DNA of 36,651 bases from positions 1-36,651 of the forward strand of contig NZ_AQUZ01000078.1 in the NCBI RefSeq assembly GCF_000372465.1. The letters are read 5' to 3'. The notes under the pieces were generated by a model. It was not told the DNA's origin. It saw nothing but the letters and a program-made list of their open reading frames with translations, and did not search any database. Below, one piece after another: positions 30,234 to 36,651 of the stretch. A program made the translations under genes and the position numbers. This DNA is from Kribbella catacumbae DSM 19601 (lineage in GTDB: Bacteria; Actinomycetota; Actinomycetes; Propionibacteriales; Kribbellaceae). Each line of letters begins with the position of its first letter. Position 1 is the first letter of the stretch.

Positions 30234-30518
30234 TCAGCCTCCTGCGACGCTTGGCAGAACCAGTAGTTCGTCGCCGTCGGACAGTGGGGTGTCGAGGGCG
30301 TTGAGGTCGCGGATGTTGTCGTTGCCCAGGAAGACGTTGACATGGCGGCGGAGGGCGCCTTGGTCGTCGGTCAGGCGTCTGCGCAGGGCGGGGTGCTCCT
30401 CCTCCAAGGCGGCGAAGACCGCGCCGACTGTTGGCTCGCCGGACAGTGAAATCTCCACCCGCTCCGCTCCCCCGGCGAACGGTCTGAGCACCGTCGGGAG
30501 CTTCACCGCGACGGACAT
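30234..30518 (-). CDS. MoaD/ThiS-family ubiquitin-like sulfur carrier
   Basis: A 94-aa beta-grasp protein: VKLPTVLRPFAGGAERVEIS, then TVGAVFAALEEEHPALRRRL, HVNVFLGNDNIRDLNALDTP, and DGDELLVLPSVAGG. The terminal Gly-Gly (93-94) is what adenylation and thiocarboxylation enzymes need in MoaD/ThiS proteins. Its ATG overlaps the stop of the upstream BNR gene by one base (TGATG), so the pair is co-translated. No MoaE, MoeB, ThiG or cysteine-synthase partner lies in the window, so the acceptor of its sulfur is unknown. A CysO-like or novel beta-propeller-linked role is possible. Confidence 0.88.
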   Translation of the reverse strand: MSVAVKLPTVLRPFAGGAERVEISLSGEPTVGAVFAALEEEHPALRRRLTDDQGALRRHVNVFLGNDNIRDLNALDTPLSDGDELLVLPSVAGG

Positions 30519-31609
30519 CAGCCGACTACCGCGGCGCGCACGGTCAGTACGTCGGGGAGATGGCGCGCCACCTCTGTCCAGGTGTCACCCGCATCGGCGC
30601 TCGCGTAGACGCAGCCGTCGCGGGTGCCGACATAGACCCCCGCCGGATCCGCCTGGTCCACGCACAGCGCGTCTCGCAGTACGGGTGCGTACGACGGGAC
30701 CTCGGGCAGACCGTTCGTCAGGGCCTCCCAGGTAGAGCCGGCGTCGCGAGAGCGGTAGACGCGACACTTCGCGTCGGTGGGGATCCTGTTCGCGTCGGCG
30801 ATCAGCGGGAAGACATAGACGGTCTCCGGCTCGTGTGGGTGCACCACGATCGGAAAGCCGAAGTCCGAAGGCAGGCCGTCCGCGATCGACTTCCAGATCG
30901 TGCCGCCGTCGTCGGAGCGGTAGACGCCATGGTGGTTCTGCGCAAACATCCGCTCCGGTACGTCGGGATGCGCGGCCAGCTTGTGCACGCACTGGCCGAA
31001 CTCCGGATCCGGGTCGGGCATGAAGTGCGCCTTGATCCCGTGGTTCGTGGGCTCCCACGACTCGCCGCCGTCCGCGGTCCGGTAGACCCCGCCGGTCGAC
31101 ATCGCCACGCTCATCCGGTCTGGGTCGGTGGGATGCGGGAGCACGGTATGGATGGCCTGGCCGCCGAAGCCGGCACCCCAGTCCTTGCGATGCGGGTGAT
31201 CCCAGAGCCCCCGGACCAGCTCGAAGTTGACTCCTCCGTCAGTCGACTTCCACAGCGAGGACGGCTGCGCACCGGCGTACACGACTCCGGGCTGGTCGGC
31301 GGGCGCCGGCTGGATCTGCCAGACGCGCTCCATCGACGCGTCTTCGCCTGCTGGGAAGCCGATCGAGCCCTTCGGCGGCTCGTCCCAGGTCTGGCCGAGA
31401 TCGTCGGAGTGGAAGACCGCGGGCCCCCAGTGCTCGCTCGTGCCGCCCACCAACAGGCGCGGCCGATCGCCACGGGTGTCGATGCCGACCGAGTAGACAC
31501 CCTGCATCTCGAACTGTGGTCCGTCGAGCGTCCATTCGCGGCGCTCGGCATCGCTCCGGCCGATCCAGAGCCCCTTCTTGGTACCGATCAGCAATACGGC
31601 CTCGGACAT
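30518..31609 (-). CDS. BNR/sialidase-like beta-propeller protein
   Basis: A 363-aa soluble protein with no signal peptide, from ATG 31609 after GGAGGAGG. It shows at least five BNR/Asp-box-type blades (S/T-x-D-x-G-x-T-W): HSDDLGQTWDEPP, KSTDGGVNFE, RTADGGESWEP, RSDDGGTIWKS, RSRDAGSTWEAL and ASADAGDTWTEV. The first blade begins LLIGTKKGLWIGRSD. It is often annotated as exo-alpha-sialidase, but the catalytic Arg triad and FRIP motif are not evident and it looks cytosolic, so glycosidase activity is doubtful. It is translationally coupled to the MoaD-like gene, pointing to a joint function. Confidence 0.86.
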   Translation of the reverse strand: MSEAVLLIGTKKGLWIGRSDAERREWTLDGPQFEMQGVYSVGIDTRGDRPRLLVGGTSEHWGPAVFHSDDLGQTWDEPPKGSIGFPAGEDASMERVWQIQPAPADQPGVVYAGAQPSSLWKSTDGGVNFELVRGLWDHPHRKDWGAGFGGQAIHTVLPHPTDPDRMSVAMSTGGVYRTADGGESWEPTNHGIKAHFMPDPDPEFGQCVHKLAAHPDVPERMFAQNHHGVYRSDDGGTIWKSIADGLPSDFGFPIVVHPHEPETVYVFPLIADANRIPTDAKCRVYRSRDAGSTWEALTNGLPEVPSYAPVLRDALCVDQADPAGVYVGTRDGCVYASADAGDTWTEVARHLPDVLTVRAAVVG

Positions 31610-31660
31610 CTTTGTCCTCCTCCATCGTCGGCGCGGCCGGCCCGCCGCGCCTTAGTTTGG

Positions 31661-32599
31661 TTAGCGCGGCGGCCCCGCGACCACGTTGATCAGCGGTTCG
31701 CCGTTGGCATAGCGCTCGAGTTGGGCACGCACCAGCCGGGCCACCCGCGGCGAGAACGCCGTCGAGGCACCACCGCGGTGCGGATTGATCAGTACGTTCG
31801 GAGCCGACCACAGCGGATGCCCGGCCGGCAACGGCTCCGGGTCCGTCACATCCAGCGCGGCACGGATCCGCTCGGTGGACAGCTCAGCGATCAGCGCGTC
31901 GGTGTCGACGATGACGCCCCGCGCCACGTTGATCAGCAACGCGCCGTCCTTCAGTTGCGCGAGGAACTTGGCATCGACCATCCCCCGCGTCTCGTCGGTC
32001 GCGGGCGTCAGCAGTACGACGACGTCTGCTTTGGGCAGCAGCTCGGGCAGATCTGAGATCGGGTGAACGCCGTCCCGGGCCCGCCGCGCGACCCGGATGA
32101 TGTCGCACTCGAACCCGACCAGCCGCCGCTCCAGCGCCTCCCCGATCGAGCCGTAGCCGAGGATCAGCACGGTCCGGTCGGCAAGCGAGTCGTCCAGCTC
32201 CTGGTACGACGACGGCCACTCGCCGCGCGCCTGGTTCTGCACCGCGCGCGGCAGCCGTCGGTACGTCGCCAGGATCAGCCCGACCGCGAGCTCAGCCGTT
32301 GACGCGTCATGGACACCCCGCGCGTTGCACAAGGTGACTCCCTCGCGCAGGTGCGGCAGCACGTTCTCGAAGCCGGCCGTCTGGGTCTGCACGACCTTGA
32401 GCGCAGGCATCTGGTCGACCACCTCGACGACCTCGGACGAGCCCATATAGCTGGGCACGTAGAACTCGACCGCGTCCAGCGCCGGAGGCTCGCCACCGGC
32501 GTAGTACTGCGCGTCGATCCCCGCGGGCAGCCCGCCGAGGAAGCCCTCTGGGTCTTCCCACGGCAGCAAGGTCTTCACCAAATCAGCCATGCTCCGCAA
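31661..32599 (-). CDS. D-isomer-specific 2-hydroxyacid dehydrogenase
   Basis: NAD(P)-dependent oxidoreductase of the D-2-hydroxyacid/phosphoglycerate dehydrogenase family, 312 aa. Visible are VQTQTAGFENVLPHL, GVHDASTAELAVGLILATYR, the dinucleotide motif VLILGYGSIGEALERRL, and VVVLLTPATDETRGMVDAKFL. The catalytic Arg lies in LINVARGVIVDTDALI, the Glu in LDVTDPEPLPAGHPLW and the His in INPHRGGAS. It lacks regulatory domains, unlike SerA, so a catabolic or glyoxylate/hydroxypyruvate-type reductase is likely. The start may be TTG 32599, which has GGAGG 10 nt upstream, or ATG 32590. It ends 51 bp before the BNR gene on the same strand, so an operon is possible. Confidence 0.88.
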   Translation of the reverse strand: MRSMADLVKTLLPWEDPEGFLGGLPAGIDAQYYAGGEPPALDAVEFYVPSYMGSSEVVEVVDQMPALKVVQTQTAGFENVLPHLREGVTLCNARGVHDASTAELAVGLILATYRRLPRAVQNQARGEWPSSYQELDDSLADRTVLILGYGSIGEALERRLVGFECDIIRVARRARDGVHPISDLPELLPKADVVVLLTPATDETRGMVDAKFLAQLKDGALLINVARGVIVDTDALIAELSTERIRAALDVTDPEPLPAGHPLWSAPNVLINPHRGGASTAFSPRVARLVRAQLERYANGEPLINVVAGPPR

Positions 32600-32647
32600 C
32601 TTACTCGTACCTCCGGACAGTTTCGTACTGCGACTTCACGAGCTCAT

Positions 32648-32815
32648 TCAGCTGGCGGCAGATCGATCATGCTGTTCTCCTTTCCCTGGTGTCTCAGCCG
32701 GTACGTCGGAGCCGTCGGCGCGCCACCTCGACATCGGGCCGGAAGAAGTTTCCACCGGGTAGAACCACTGGCTCGGGTGGTTCTGGAGTGCACTCCAGGT
32801 GTCCTGCAGGTGCAC
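32648..32815 (-). CDS. Possible 55-aa protein or 3' remnant
   Basis: A GTG-started frame of 56 codons contains DTWSALQNHPSQWFYPVETS, then GPMSRWRADGSDVPAETPGK, and ends HDRSAAS. The Trp-rich core looks more protein-like than a chance frame, but the SD (CGGAA) is weak. Within its end lies AAAGGAGAACAGC followed by ATG and an 8-codon ORF (MIDLPPAE, 32644-32670). It diverges from the FAD gene. The frame stays open upstream as antisense of that gene, which is noise. Unrecognised. Confidence 0.3.
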   Translation of the reverse strand: MHLQDTWSALQNHPSQWFYPVETSSGPMSRWRADGSDVPAETPGKGEQHDRSAAS

Positions 32816-32860
32816 TGGGAATTCCGTGCCGGGGACGACTTCTCGTCGTACTCTGAACAG

Positions 32861-34240
32861 GTGCCTTCGACATCGGATCTGGCCTCGACTCTCGATCACG
32901 ATCAGGCCGTTGGACGGCTGAGGTCGTCCTACCAGCGCATCCCGGCGGGAGCTCCGGTCCGCCTCGCGAAGCGCAGCTCCAACCTGTTCCGGCCCAGATC
33001 GGCGCTCGACTCCCCCGGGCTGGACGTGTCCGGGCTGACCGGGGTGATCTCGGTGGATCCGGTCGGCCGGACCGCCGACGTCCAGGGCATGTGTACGTAT
33101 GAGGACCTCGTCGCCGCGACCCTTCCGCACGGCCTGACGCCGATGGTCGTGCCGCAACTGCGGACGATCACGCTCGGCGGCGCGGTCACCGGTCTCGGGA
33201 TCGAGTCCTCGTCGTTCCGCGCCGGCCTGCCACACGAATCGGTGCTGGAGCTGGACATCCTCACCGGCTCGGGCGAGATCGTCACCGCCCGCCCGGACGG
33301 CGAGCACGCGAACCTCTTCCGCACCTTCCCCAACTCTTACGGCTCGCTCGGCTACGCCACCCGCCTGCGGATCGAGCTCGACCGAATCTCGCCGTACGTC
33401 GCACTGCGGCACGTGCGGCTCGGCCTGGACGAGCTGAGCCCGGCGATCGAGTCGATCGTTGCCGACGGCACGTATGGCGGCGAGCCGGTGCACTTCGTCG
33501 ACGGTGTCGCCTTCAGCCCCGACGAGGCGTATCTGACGTTGGGGCGCAACAGCGATACCGCAGTACAGGTGAGTGACTACACCGGACAGCAGATCTTCTA
33601 CCAGTCGATTCAGCAGCGATCGACGGATGCGCTGACCGCTCATGACTATCTGTGGCGCTGGGACACCGACTGGTTCTGGTGCTCGGCGGCGTTCGGTGCG
33701 CAGAACCCCTATGTCCGGCGGATCTGGCCCCGGCGGCTCAGGCGGAGCGACGTCTACCACAAGATCATCGGCTTCGAGAACCGCCATCAAGTTGCCGCGC
33801 GCATCAATCGGCGCCGCGGCAATCCGGATCGCGAGCGGGTCGTCCAGGACGTCGAGATCCCGGTGTCGCGGCTGGCCGGTTTCCTGCGCTGGTTCGACGC
33901 CGAGGTCGGGATGCGGCCCATGTGGCTGTGCCCGCTGCGCCTCCGCGGCGATGCTTCTTGGCCGCTGTATCCGCTCAAGCCCGGCGAGACCTACGTCAAC
34001 GTCGGCTTCTGGGGCACGGTCGCGATCGCGCCCGGCGCTGCCGACGGTGACGTGAACCGCCGCATCGAGGCCGCCGTCGCCGACTTCGACGGACACAAGT
34101 CCTTGTACTCCGATGCCTACTACGACCGAGACACCTTCGACCGGCTCTACAACGTCCCGGCCCTGACTGCGGTGAAAGAACGCTACGACCCTGACGCCCG
34201 GCTCACTGGGCTCTACGAGAAGGCGGTGACGCGCCGATGA
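32861..34240 (+). CDS. tmsA: FAD-binding oxidoreductase, TmsA-type (10-methylene fatty acid reductase)
   Basis: A 459-aa PCMH-type FAD protein: RLAKRSSNLFRPR, then GVISVDPVGRTADVQGMCTYEDLVAATL, and PQLRTITLGGAVTGLGIESS as the FAD-binding heart, with LDILTGSGEIVTA. The C-terminal half is Trp/Arg-rich (DYLWRWDTDWFWCSAAF) with LRGDASWPLYPLKPGETYVNVGFWG. It overlaps the next gene by ATGA. In mycobacteria and Corynebacterineae the pair FAD reductase plus cyclopropane-synthase-like methyltransferase (tmsA/tmsB, also bfaA/bfaB; Rv0449c and ufaA1) makes 10-methylstearate from oleate. The GTG at 32861 is chosen by homology. It lacks an SD, but TACTCT (32849-32854) could be a -10 for a leaderless transcript. 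Confidence 0.85.
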   Translation: MPSTSDLASTLDHDQAVGRLRSSYQRIPAGAPVRLAKRSSNLFRPRSALDSPGLDVSGLTGVISVDPVGRTADVQGMCTYEDLVAATLPHGLTPMVVPQLRTITLGGAVTGLGIESSSFRAGLPHESVLELDILTGSGEIVTARPDGEHANLFRTFPNSYGSLGYATRLRIELDRISPYVALRHVRLGLDELSPAIESIVADGTYGGEPVHFVDGVAFSPDEAYLTLGRNSDTAVQVSDYTGQQIFYQSIQQRSTDALTAHDYLWRWDTDWFWCSAAFGAQNPYVRRIWPRRLRRSDVYHKIIGFENRHQVAARINRRRGNPDRERVVQDVEIPVSRLAGFLRWFDAEVGMRPMWLCPLRLRGDASWPLYPLKPGETYVNVGFWGTVAIAPGAADGDVNRRIEAAVADFDGHKSLYSDAYYDRDTFDRLYNVPALTAVKERYDPDARLTGLYEKAVTRR

Positions 34241-35526
34241 CGGCAACGATCTCGACGCAGGTTTCGATCGCAGGTGCGCTCACAGCGGTGACCCCGGAGG
34301 GGCTGCCCTTCTACTTCACCGCGTACGACGGCAGCGCGACCGGGCCTGAGGACTCCAAGATCCACATGCACCTGGCGACCGAGCGCGGGCTCTCCTACGT
34401 GCTCACGGCGCCCGGCGACCTCGGGATGGTTCGCGCCTATGTGCAAGGCGATCTGGAGATCGAGGGCATCCACCCGGGCGACCCGTACGACCTGATGAAG
34501 ATGATGCTCAACCATGTCCACTTCGAGCGGCCGACGCCGTCAGAGGCGTTGCGGATCGTCCGAGGCCTCGGCTGGAGCCATCTCAAGCCGCCGCCCCCGC
34601 CACCGCAGGAGCACCTGCCGAAGTGGCGCCGTACGTTCGAGGGCCTGCGGCACTCGCGAGGACGCGACAAGGCCGCGATCCACCACCACTACGACGTGTC
34701 CAATACCTTCTACGAGTACATCCTCGGACCGTCGATGACGTACACGTGCGCCGTCTACCCGTCTTTGGATGCGACGCTCGAGCAGGCCCAGCACGAGAAG
34801 TACGACCTGGTCGCCCGCAAGTTGGATCTGAAGGCGGGCCAACGCCTGCTCGACGTCGGCTGCGGCTGGGGCGGCATGGTCCGCCACGCGGCCCGCGAGT
34901 ACGGGGTCAAGTCTCTGGGAGTCACCCTGTCCGCGGCCCAGGCCGAATGGGCCCAGGCAGCCATCAAGGCCGAGGGCCTCGAAGACCTCGCCGAAGTCCG
35001 CTTCTCCGACTACCGAGACGTCTCAGAACGCGACTTCGACGCCATCAGCTCGATCGGCCTCACCGAACACATCGGCGTCCGCAACTACCCGTCGTACTTC
35101 GGCTTCCTCCTGGACCGCCTGAAGCCCGGCGGCCGCCTTCTCAACCACAGCATCACCCGCCCAGACAACCGCTACCGCAGCACCGGCGCCTTCATCGACC
35201 GCTACATCTTCCCCGACGGCGAACTCATCGGCTCCGGCCGCATCATCGCCGACGCCCAAGACGCCGGCTTCGAAGTCCGCCACGAAGAAAACCTCCGCGA
35301 ACACTACGCCCTAACCCTGGCGGCTTGGTCCCAAAACCTAGTCACCAACTGGGACGCGGCCGTCGAGGAAGTCGGCTACCCCACAGCCAAGGTCTGGGGC
35401 TTGTACTTGGCAGCCTGCCGAGTCGGCTTCGAACGCAACAACACACAACTACACCAAGTCCTAGCCGTAAAACTAGACGACCAAGCCAACGCCCACTTCC
35501 CCCTACGCCCCACCTGGCTCAGCTGA
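34237..35526 (+). CDS. tmsB: SAM-dependent lipid methyltransferase, TmsB/cyclopropane-fatty-acid-synthase type
   Basis: A 429-aa member of the cyclopropane/mycolic methyltransferase family. An N-terminal lipid-binding segment (about 30-110, YVLTAPGDLGMVRAYVQGDL) precedes the core: AIHHHYDVSNTFYEYILGPS, then MTYTCAVYPSLDATLEQAQ, and SAM motif I RLLDVGCGWGGMVRHAAREYG. GVTLSAAQAEWA and the catalytic-Glu region SSIGLTEHIG follow. Coupled by a 4-nt overlap to the FAD oxidoreductase, it most likely methylenates the C9-C10 double bond of phospholipid oleoyl chains, and its partner then reduces the product to 10-methyl. Plain cyclopropane synthesis is the alternative, less likely given the partner. 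No tmsC-like third gene follows. Confidence 0.88.
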   Translation: MTATISTQVSIAGALTAVTPEGLPFYFTAYDGSATGPEDSKIHMHLATERGLSYVLTAPGDLGMVRAYVQGDLEIEGIHPGDPYDLMKMMLNHVHFERPTPSEALRIVRGLGWSHLKPPPPPPQEHLPKWRRTFEGLRHSRGRDKAAIHHHYDVSNTFYEYILGPSMTYTCAVYPSLDATLEQAQHEKYDLVARKLDLKAGQRLLDVGCGWGGMVRHAAREYGVKSLGVTLSAAQAEWAQAAIKAEGLEDLAEVRFSDYRDVSERDFDAISSIGLTEHIGVRNYPSYFGFLLDRLKPGGRLLNHSITRPDNRYRSTGAFIDRYIFPDGELIGSGRIIADAQDAGFEVRHEENLREHYALTLAAWSQNLVTNWDAAVEEVGYPTAKVWGLYLAACRVGFERNNTQLHQVLAVKLDDQANAHFPLRPTWLS

Positions 35527-35966
35527 GACCGACACGCCCAAGCGCCACCAGGCTGGAGCGTGTCGCGGCTAACGCGCACAGGGTGGCCCGCTTGCAGCCT
35601 GCCGAATAACTGAGCACCGAAATACACTTCGACCCTGTCGAGCCTCCCGCCCCCACCCAGTTGACCCGCAGACCCAGCGGATCAGGGACCGAGGCACCAT
35701 TCCGCCCTCCGGTGAACGCAACAGGATCTTGCTATGGCATCTCCGCCCCGGTCTCCCAAGGTGGCATCACAAATCCGGTCCGTGTTTGTAGAGCCAAACG
35801 GAAGGCCGGGCGGGGCCCACGGGCGCCACTCCGCCTTCTGTCATTCTGACGACTCCGGACTGCGGACACTTGTCCACTATGGGATATAGCCGCGCGGAAA
35901 ACGCTGCCGACCACGCCTTCATCACAGCTGCCAAAAGTGAGAGTTGACCGACAGGATCGGCAGGCG
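35527..35966. other. Intergenic region without a convincing gene
   Basis: After tmsB the sequence loses coding character on both strands. Short frames are broken or have poor codon use. A stretch around 35755-35815 reads plausibly on minus (GSTNTDRICDATLGDRGG) but has no start, SD or recognisable family. GC content drops to the right of about 35840. No terminator of the long perfect type used elsewhere was found directly after tmsB. Confidence 0.5.
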
Positions 35967-36435
35967 TCAATCCAATTCGAAAACAACCCAGTCACTCATC
36001 CCGAGCGAAGGGACGCCCTGATCCTGCAGCCGTTTGGCTCCAGAGGTGGACAGATGAGAATCGTCTCGAGATCGAGCGCCGTTCACGGTACTGACTCTCC
36101 ATGCGCCAGAGTTCAGAGAATCCCGCACCTCTTTCCGCAGCTTCCGCCACACCTTCATCGCGTCGCGATCTTCCGTCGTCGCACCAAGAAAAGACTCACG
36201 AAGCCCCTGCGCAGATTCCTGCCCCATGACGATACTGAACCCATTCGGATTCTTATCCACGAAGTCAAGTCCCGACCGTACCGCCAGATCGACCGGATAG
36301 ATGTGCAATGAAATCTTGCCCGGAACCGCATCAGCATTTTGCGAGCCCTCCAGCTGCACGGCGCGATACACAGGAAGGAAGAACTCAGCAACGACGCTGA
36401 GGTTTAACAGCAGGGCGATTGCAAAGTTGATCTGG
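35967..36435 (-). pseudogene. 5'-truncated gene for a membrane-anchored protein, lower GC
   Basis: The minus frame is open from about 36435 to a TGA at 35967. It begins with a hydrophobic segment INFAIALLLNLSVVAEFFLP, then VYRAVQLEGSQNADAVPGK, KISLHIYPVDLAVRSGLDFV, and ends GMSDWVVFELD. Base composition is clearly less GC-rich than the neighbours, suggesting transfer. No start with an SD is visible; GTG 36371 would cut into the membrane helix boundary. Right of about 36440 the sequence becomes GC-rich leader of another gene, so the N-terminus was probably lost by insertion there. Family unknown. Confidence 0.45.
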
Positions 36436-36493
36436 CCGCGGCTGGCGTGTCGGTTTTGACTTGAGGTGGCGGCGTGCGTGGCGCGGGCGTGGA

Positions 36494-36558
36494 GACAGCG
36501 GCTCCGTTGGGATGCTGCAGGTTCCTACACCGTTGCCGCGTCGCAAGGAGCCGCTGTC
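36494..36558 (+). repeat. 12-bp inverted repeat enclosing the RBS of the right-edge gene
   Basis: GACAGCGGCTCC (36494-36505) is the exact complement of GGAGCCGCTGTC (36547-36558), with a 41-nt loop. The right arm contains GGAG of the AAGGAG ribosome binding site and touches the GTG start. In mRNA it would hide the RBS, as in transposase genes protected from read-through translation. Confidence 0.65.
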
Positions 36559-36651
36559 GTGTCGTCATTGTCGTTGCTCGTGGGTGTGCTTGACCAGCCG
36601 TCGGAGATGGAGGCTCGGGCCCGACGCGATGTCTCGGGTTTGATGCGGGCA
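36559..36651 (+). CDS. N-terminal part of an unidentified gene, possibly a transposase
   Basis: GTG 36559 has AAGGAG 8 nt upstream and opens 31 codons that remain open at the window end. The peptide starts VSSLSLLVGVLDQPSEMEAR and ends RRDVSGLMRA. Too little is visible to name a family. The leader with an RBS-masking inverted repeat and the broken gene to its left make a mobile-element gene plausible; an ISAs1-like N-terminus is one guess, without support beyond general look. Confidence 0.5.
   Translation, partial: MSSLSLLVGVLDQPSEMEARARRDVSGLMRA

Noticed and set aside
32309..32860. Extension of the FAD oxidoreductase upstream
   Set aside because: The frame is open because of composition; this part is antisense to the 2-hydroxyacid dehydrogenase and lacks family similarity.
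35732..35995. Minus-strand 87-aa frame in the gene-poor tail
   Set aside because: Composition and residue pattern look like non-coding translation, there is no SD, and it overlaps the end of the truncated membrane-protein gene.
1..36651. CRISPR arrays, tRNA or rRNA genes
   Set aside because: No regularly spaced repeats and no cloverleaf or rRNA signatures were recognised by eye; a tRNA scan would be decisive.

Overview
High-GC actinobacterial chromosome, most like Kribbella or a close relative in the Propionibacteriales. This is inferred from codon use, the long ACT-type SerA, the B12-riboswitch-controlled nrdAB pair, and an ilvB leader peptide of actinobacterial type. No 16S rRNA or tRNA was seen, so the genus is a judgement. 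The window opens inside an IS1182-like transposase on the minus strand and ends inside another plus-strand gene preceded by a strong inverted repeat, so both edges may be mobile DNA.

Layout. (a) 0.2-4.7 kb: candidate NrdR boxes, a cobalamin riboswitch, then nrdA-nrdB with a 4-nt overlap and a perfect terminator. The small subunit carries Phe where the radical Tyr normally sits and Glu for the usual first Asp ligand, the pattern of class Ic (Mn/Fe) enzymes. (b) 4.7-10.8 kb: accessory and decaying DNA. It holds 3' remnants of an alginate-lyase-like gene and an ECF sigma factor, a head-to-head pair of 5'-truncated genes (CcdA-like and DUF3179), and a frameshifted membrane-protein remnant. Among them are intact small genes: alpha/beta hydrolase, lipoprotein, ArsR with two SRPBCC proteins, a secreted protein and DoxX. 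(c) 10.8-12.1 kb: a fused nucleotidyltransferase/CDP-alcohol phosphatidyltransferase of the di-myo-inositol-phosphate synthesis type. (d) 12.4-28.1 kb: a large branched-chain amino acid and serine block, almost all on the minus strand. It contains cimA plus a coupled ACT-like protein, ilvE, leuB with a coupled 50-aa ORF, serA, ilvB-ilvN-ilvC and ilvD, interrupted by a membrane-anchored pseudoprotease. Leader peptides with attenuator hairpins precede cimA and ilvB, and a weaker candidate precedes leuB. (e) 28.3-32.6 kb: a secreted CHAP-type protein, a ZTP riboswitch driving a stand-alone AICAR transformylase, a MoaD-like protein coupled to a BNR beta-propeller, and a 2-hydroxyacid dehydrogenase. 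(f) 32.9-35.5 kb: an FAD oxidoreductase/methyltransferase pair matching TmsA/TmsB (10-methyl fatty acid synthesis). (g) 35.5-36.65 kb: a gene-poor, lower-GC tail with a truncated membrane-protein gene and the edge of a probable mobile element.

Metabolic logic: CimA supplies 2-oxobutyrate through citramalate and LeuB; IlvBN, IlvC, IlvD and IlvE complete Ile, Val and Leu synthesis. Only leuA and leuCD are missing here. RNA-level control is unusually dense: two riboswitches, two convincing attenuators and several translationally coupled pairs. Three long perfect inverted repeats (19.03, 26.35 and 28.94 kb) are not explained by genes.
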